From UBA1774 sp045223835 (lineage in GTDB: Bacteria; Bacillota; Clostridia; Oscillospirales; Oscillospiraceae), in contig JBGUZS010000178.1 in assembly GCA_045223835.1 (NCBI GenBank), positions 1-33,473 of the forward strand: DNA of 33,473 bases, written 5' to 3'. The notes beneath the pieces were generated by a model that saw only the letters and a program-made list of their open reading frames with translations, was not told the origin of the DNA and did no database searches. Of the stretch, positions 30,939 through 33,473 are shown in pieces. The position numbers and the translations under genes are program-made. How positions within the stretch are numbered: the stretch's first letter is position 1; each line of letters begins with the position of its first letter.

Positions 30939-31088
30939 TGCTTTTTTCTCTTCCGGAAGGTTTTTCCGCCGTTTTCCCTCCGGACCGCTCTCCCCCGCTT
31001 GCCAAGGAGGGCGGGATGTGGTATATTCCGCCTTATAGCTGAGGGGATGGCTGCCGCTTCTTTCCCCCTGCTTCCGGAGCGTGAGAGT

Positions 31089-31814
31089 ATGGAACCGATA
31101 AAAACCGAAAAATCCGCCTTTGCCCAGGGTCTTCGGGATGGGATCCCCATCGCCCTGGGGTATTTCGCCGTGGCTTTTTCCCTGGGGATCGCCGCCAGGG
31201 ACGCGGGGCTCACCCCCTTCCAGGGGATGCTGGCCAGCCTGCTGTGCGTCGCCTCCGCCGGAGAATACGCCCTGTTCACCCTGGTGGGCGCCGGAGCCGC
31301 CTATGTGGAGGTCGCCCTGGTGACCCTGATCACCAACGCCCGGTACTTCCTCATGAGCTGCGCCCTGAGTCAGCGCATCCGCCCGGATATGCCGGACCGG
31401 CACCGCTGGGGGGTCGGCTTTGCGGTGACGGACGAGATCTTCGGCATCAGCATCGCCCGTCCCGGACCGCTGGAACCCATGTACCACTACGGCGCCATGG
31501 CCGTGTCCATCCCCGCCTGGGCCGTGGGCACGGCGCTGGGCATCCTGATGGGCACCATCCTTCCCCTGCGGGTGGTGAGCGCCCTGAGCGTCGCCCTGTA
31601 CGGCATGTTCCTGGCCATCATCATCCCCCCGGCCCGGAAAGAGCTTGCGGTGGCGATCTGCGTGCTGGCCGGCTTCGGCTGCAGCTGGCTCTTCGGCCAT
31701 CTCCCCGCTCTGGGGGCCCTGTCCCCCGGTCTGCGCACGATCATCCTGACCCTGGGCATCTCCGCCGTCGTCGCCCTGATCTTCCCCAGGAAGGAGGAGC
31801 CCGATGCGGAATAA
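31089..31814 (+). CDS. azlC: AzlC-family branched-chain amino acid exporter, large subunit
   Basis: A 241-aa membrane protein with about seven to eight helices and the family segments GLRDGIPIALGYFAVAFSLG and ITNARYFLMSCALSQ. AzlC with AzlD exports branched-chain amino acids or analogues. The frame is open upstream, but ATG 31089 begins the conserved part. The ribosome site (GGAG) is about 11 bases away, so ATG 31047 behind GAGGGG remains possible. It overlaps azlD by 11 bases. Confidence 0.93.
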   Translation: MEPIKTEKSAFAQGLRDGIPIALGYFAVAFSLGIAARDAGLTPFQGMLASLLCVASAGEYALFTLVGAGAAYVEVALVTLITNARYFLMSCALSQRIRPDMPDRHRWGVGFAVTDEIFGISIARPGPLEPMYHYGAMAVSIPAWAVGTALGILMGTILPLRVVSALSVALYGMFLAIIIPPARKELAVAICVLAGFGCSWLFGHLPALGALSPGLRTIILTLGISAVVALIFPRKEEPDAE

Positions 31815-32109
31815 TTACCTCTATATTCTCATCGCCTTCGCGGTGATCTATGCCATCCGGGTCCTGCCCCTCACCCTGATCCGCAGGCCCCTGCGCAGCC
31901 GGTTCCTCCGCTCCTTCCTCTACTATGTGCCCTATGTCACCCTGGCGGTGATGACCTTTCCCGCCATCGTGGAGGCTACGGTGCTGCCCGCCGCCGGCAT
32001 CGCCGCCCTGGCCGTGGGGATCCTCGCCGCCCTGCTGGGCGGCAGCCTTCTCACCGTTGCGGGAGCCTGCTGCGCCGCCGTCTTCCTTCTGGAGCTGATC
32101 TTCCGCTGA
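31804..32109 (+). CDS. azlD: AzlD-family branched-chain amino acid exporter, small subunit
   Basis: A 101-aa membrane protein with three to four helices and the motif AVIYAIRVLPLTLIRRPLRS, followed by FLYYVPYVTLAVMTFPAI. It is the small partner of AzlC. AAGGAGG lies upstream inside the end of azlC, and the genes overlap by 11 bases, so they are coupled. Confidence 0.93.
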   Translation: MRNNYLYILIAFAVIYAIRVLPLTLIRRPLRSRFLRSFLYYVPYVTLAVMTFPAIVEATVLPAAGIAALAVGILAALLGGSLLTVAGACCAAVFLLELIFR

Positions 32110-32118
32110 ACATACTTC

Positions 32119-32155
32119 GCCCGCCCTCCGGCTTTCCCGAAGGGCGGGCCTTTTT
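32119..32155 (+). terminator. Terminator after azlCD
   Basis: GCCCGCCCT (32119-32127) pairs perfectly with AGGGCGGGC (32141-32149) around a 13-base loop, followed by CTTTTT (32150-32155). It lies 9 bases after the azlD stop. The opposite strand has no T tract, so it serves azlCD only. Confidence 0.88.
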
Positions 32156-32163
32156 CTGCGCTC

Positions 32164-32466
32164 TTATTCCTCGGGACCGGATTCCCCTTCCTCCCGCTCC
32201 AGGAGAAGACGATACCCGCCGCTGCCGTACTGGAGGCAGCGGTTCACCCGGCTGATGGTGGCCGAGCTGGCCCCGGAGAGCCGGCCCACCTCGCTGTACA
32301 CCAGGCCGGAACGCAGGAGCCGGGCCACATGATAGCGCTGGGACATCGCCTGCAGCTCGCCAACGGTGCACAGATCCTCAAAGAAGGCGTAGCACTCCTC
32401 CTCGCTGCGCAGAGACAAAATGGCCTTGAACAGGGCGTCCGACGCCTCGCTGTGCAGATCCGCCAT
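32164..32466 (-). CDS. YerC/YecD-family TrpR-like regulator
   Basis: A 100-aa protein with the TrpR-superfamily helix-turn-helix: ECYAFFEDLCTVGELQAMSQ, then VYSEVGRLSGASSATISRVN as the DNA-binding helices. A short acidic tail follows. The family includes B. subtilis YerC, whose targets are poorly known. ATG 32466 is preferred, with GAGAGGTG seven bases upstream; GTG 32475 is in frame but too close to that site. It has a consensus promoter, suggesting steady expression. Confidence 0.9.
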   Translation of the reverse strand: MADLHSEASDALFKAILSLRSEEECYAFFEDLCTVGELQAMSQRYHVARLLRSGLVYSEVGRLSGASSATISRVNRCLQYGSGGYRLLLEREEGESGPEE

Positions 32467-32502
32467 GAGTAGCACCTCTCTTTACCGCATTAAAACGATA
32501 CT

Positions 32503-32531
32503 ATCTTAGCACGGAAAAGGGATCCTGTCAA
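32503..32531 (-). promoter_or_regulatory. Promoter of the YerC-like gene
   Basis: The minus strand has TTGACA (32531-32526), a 17-base spacer and TAAGAT (32508-32503), 37 bases before the ATG. Confidence 0.75.
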
Positions 32532-32613
32532 TCCCAACCGGCCCGGCAGCCGCAATGGCCAGGGGGCATTGGGCTCCTTCCGCCTCCCTCTGTACGAATT
32601 GCCGAAAGAAGCC

Positions 32614-32642
32614 TTGAATACCTGTTTCAAATATGTTAATAT
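32614..32642 (+). promoter_or_regulatory. Promoter of the second URO-D-family gene
   Basis: TTGAAT (32614-32619), a 17-base spacer and TAATAT (32637-32642) lie 39 bases before the ATG at 32682. Confidence 0.6.
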
Positions 32643-32681
32643 GGCACAAATACCAACCAGGTCTTCAAAGGAGGTACGAGG

Positions 32682-33473
32682 ATGACACCGGAGGCAAAAA
32701 AGCGCTATGATGAGAAGGTCGCCAGGGTCGAAGCCGCAATCGCCCTGCAGGAGCCGGACCGGGTGCCCATCATGCCCTCCGCCGCCCTGTTCCCCATGTT
32801 GAACGCGGGGTACACCGTGGCCGAGGTCATTTACGACGCCAGTCTTGAAAAGATGACCAGGAGCATCGTAAAATACCTGAACGACTTTGATCCCGACGCC
32901 GGCCTGAACACCGGCACCAACTATGCCGGCGAGGGCCCCATGCTGGAGCTGGAGCAGCCGAAGAACATGCGCTGGGCGGGCATGCCCGGCAAGATCATCG
33001 ACGACAACTCCATTCAGCAGTTCATCGAATTCCCCACCCTGCTGGACGAGGAGTTCGACGAATTCTTCTCCGACCGTACCGGCTGGGCCCTGCGGAAGCA
33101 GCTCTACCGGGAATCCACCCTGCTGGAGCCCTTCTCCAAGCTCTTTGTGGGCAATCGGTTCAGCGCCAGGATGATGGCTTCCCAGGTCTCTACCCCGGAA
33201 TTCAAGCAGATGATGGAGACGCTGTGGAAGATCAATGACATGAATCAGGAGTACCGGAAGAACGCGGAGAAGCTGAACAAGACCGTGTATGAGATGGGCT
33301 ACCCCGTCTTCCGGGGCGGCGGCGCGGCGGTGCCCTTCGACAGCTATTCCGACGGGCTCCGGGGCACCATTCTCTCCCTGCAGGATCTGTATGAGAATAC
33401 GGAGATCGTGGAGAGGTACATCGAGGAGGCCATCGGCCCCATGCTGGAGATGATCCGGATGCAGGGGAAGAAT
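32682..33473 (+). CDS. URO-D-family protein, 3' end outside window
   Basis: The frame starts at ATG 32682, with GGAGG eight bases upstream, and stays open for 264 codons to the window edge. The N-terminus has EAAIALQEPDRVPIMPSAAL, the usual opening of URO-D-type methyltransferase-like proteins, then YDASLEKMTRSIVKYLNDFD and an inserted region with FRGGGAAVPFDSYSDGLRGT near 215-235. The part carrying the zinc-ligand HxC motif is beyond the window. It differs from the URO-D-family gene at 720 in this N-terminal layout, so the two belong to different subfamilies. Probable role is methyl transfer in corrinoid-linked C1 metabolism, by family only. Confidence 0.8.
   Translation, partial: MTPEAKKRYDEKVARVEAAIALQEPDRVPIMPSAALFPMLNAGYTVAEVIYDASLEKMTRSIVKYLNDFDPDAGLNTGTNYAGEGPMLELEQPKNMRWAGMPGKIIDDNSIQQFIEFPTLLDEEFDEFFSDRTGWALRKQLYRESTLLEPFSKLFVGNRFSARMMASQVSTPEFKQMMETLWKINDMNQEYRKNAEKLNKTVYEMGYPVFRGGGAAVPFDSYSDGLRGTILSLQDLYENTEIVERYIEEAIGPMLEMIRMQGKN

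Noticed and set aside
1..33473. CRISPR array, rRNA genes, intact insertion sequence or prophage
   Set aside because: No regularly spaced repeats, rRNA signatures, transposase or phage structural genes were seen anywhere in the window.

Overview
The window reads as chromosome of a high-GC, spore-forming gut-type Clostridia, most likely Oscillospiraceae-like. This is inferred from three things: the yabP-yabQ-divIC-yabR sporulation/division order, a sepF-divIVA-ileS-lspA-rluD division block, and clostridial-style AGGAGG ribosome binding sites. Codon use is strongly GC-biased everywhere except one AT-rich patch (about 3.9-5.4 kb) and a short integrase remnant (about 30.2-30.7 kb). No rRNA or CRISPR array was seen; there is one tRNA.

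Layout. (1) 1-3768: a MoaF-like gene (cut by the window edge) divergent from a URO-D/corrinoid-methyltransferase-like gene, then pyroglutamyl peptidase and a GH43 glycosidase on the minus strand. (2) 3840-5400: an AT-rich island with an XRE regulator divergent from a compact operon of three small envelope proteins: a 29-aa membrane peptide, a 127-aa four-helix membrane protein, and an 83-residue lipoprotein-like zinc-ribbon protein. The third has an in-frame TGA exactly where the lipobox cysteine should be. (3) 5401-11877: a GT4 glycosyltransferase divergent from a MATE exporter and a heterodimeric ABC exporter with one degenerate ATP site. (4) 11878-12253: a palindromic intergenic repeat element. 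(5) 12254-17432: a flavin-reductase-like protein, an M23/G5 peptidase, yabP-yabQ-divIC-yabR, hpf and a ParB/Noc-like gene.

(6) 17435-28804 is one tightly packed minus-strand run of 13 genes: tadA, yfbR-like, ACT protein, PFL/UPF0210, miaA, hfq, HlyD-like, yggS, sepF, divIVA, ileS, lspA, rluD. Many neighbours overlap by 1-29 bases, so tRNA modification, RNA chaperoning, cell division and lipoprotein processing are probably co-transcribed. A clear terminator-like hairpin sits inside the run, between divIVA and ileS. (7) 28862-33473: a CBS protein, an arylamine N-acetyltransferase, a truncated tyrosine recombinase beside tRNA-Ser(GGA), azlC-azlD, a YerC/TrpR-like regulator, and a second URO-D-family gene running off the end.

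The least explained part is the AT-rich island. It looks like a small acquired, self-regulated envelope module whose last gene is either freshly broken or recoded. Other points worth a look are the yabQ reading frame that runs completely through divIC, and URO-D-family genes at both ends of the window with a MoaF-like partner but no visible molybdopterin genes.
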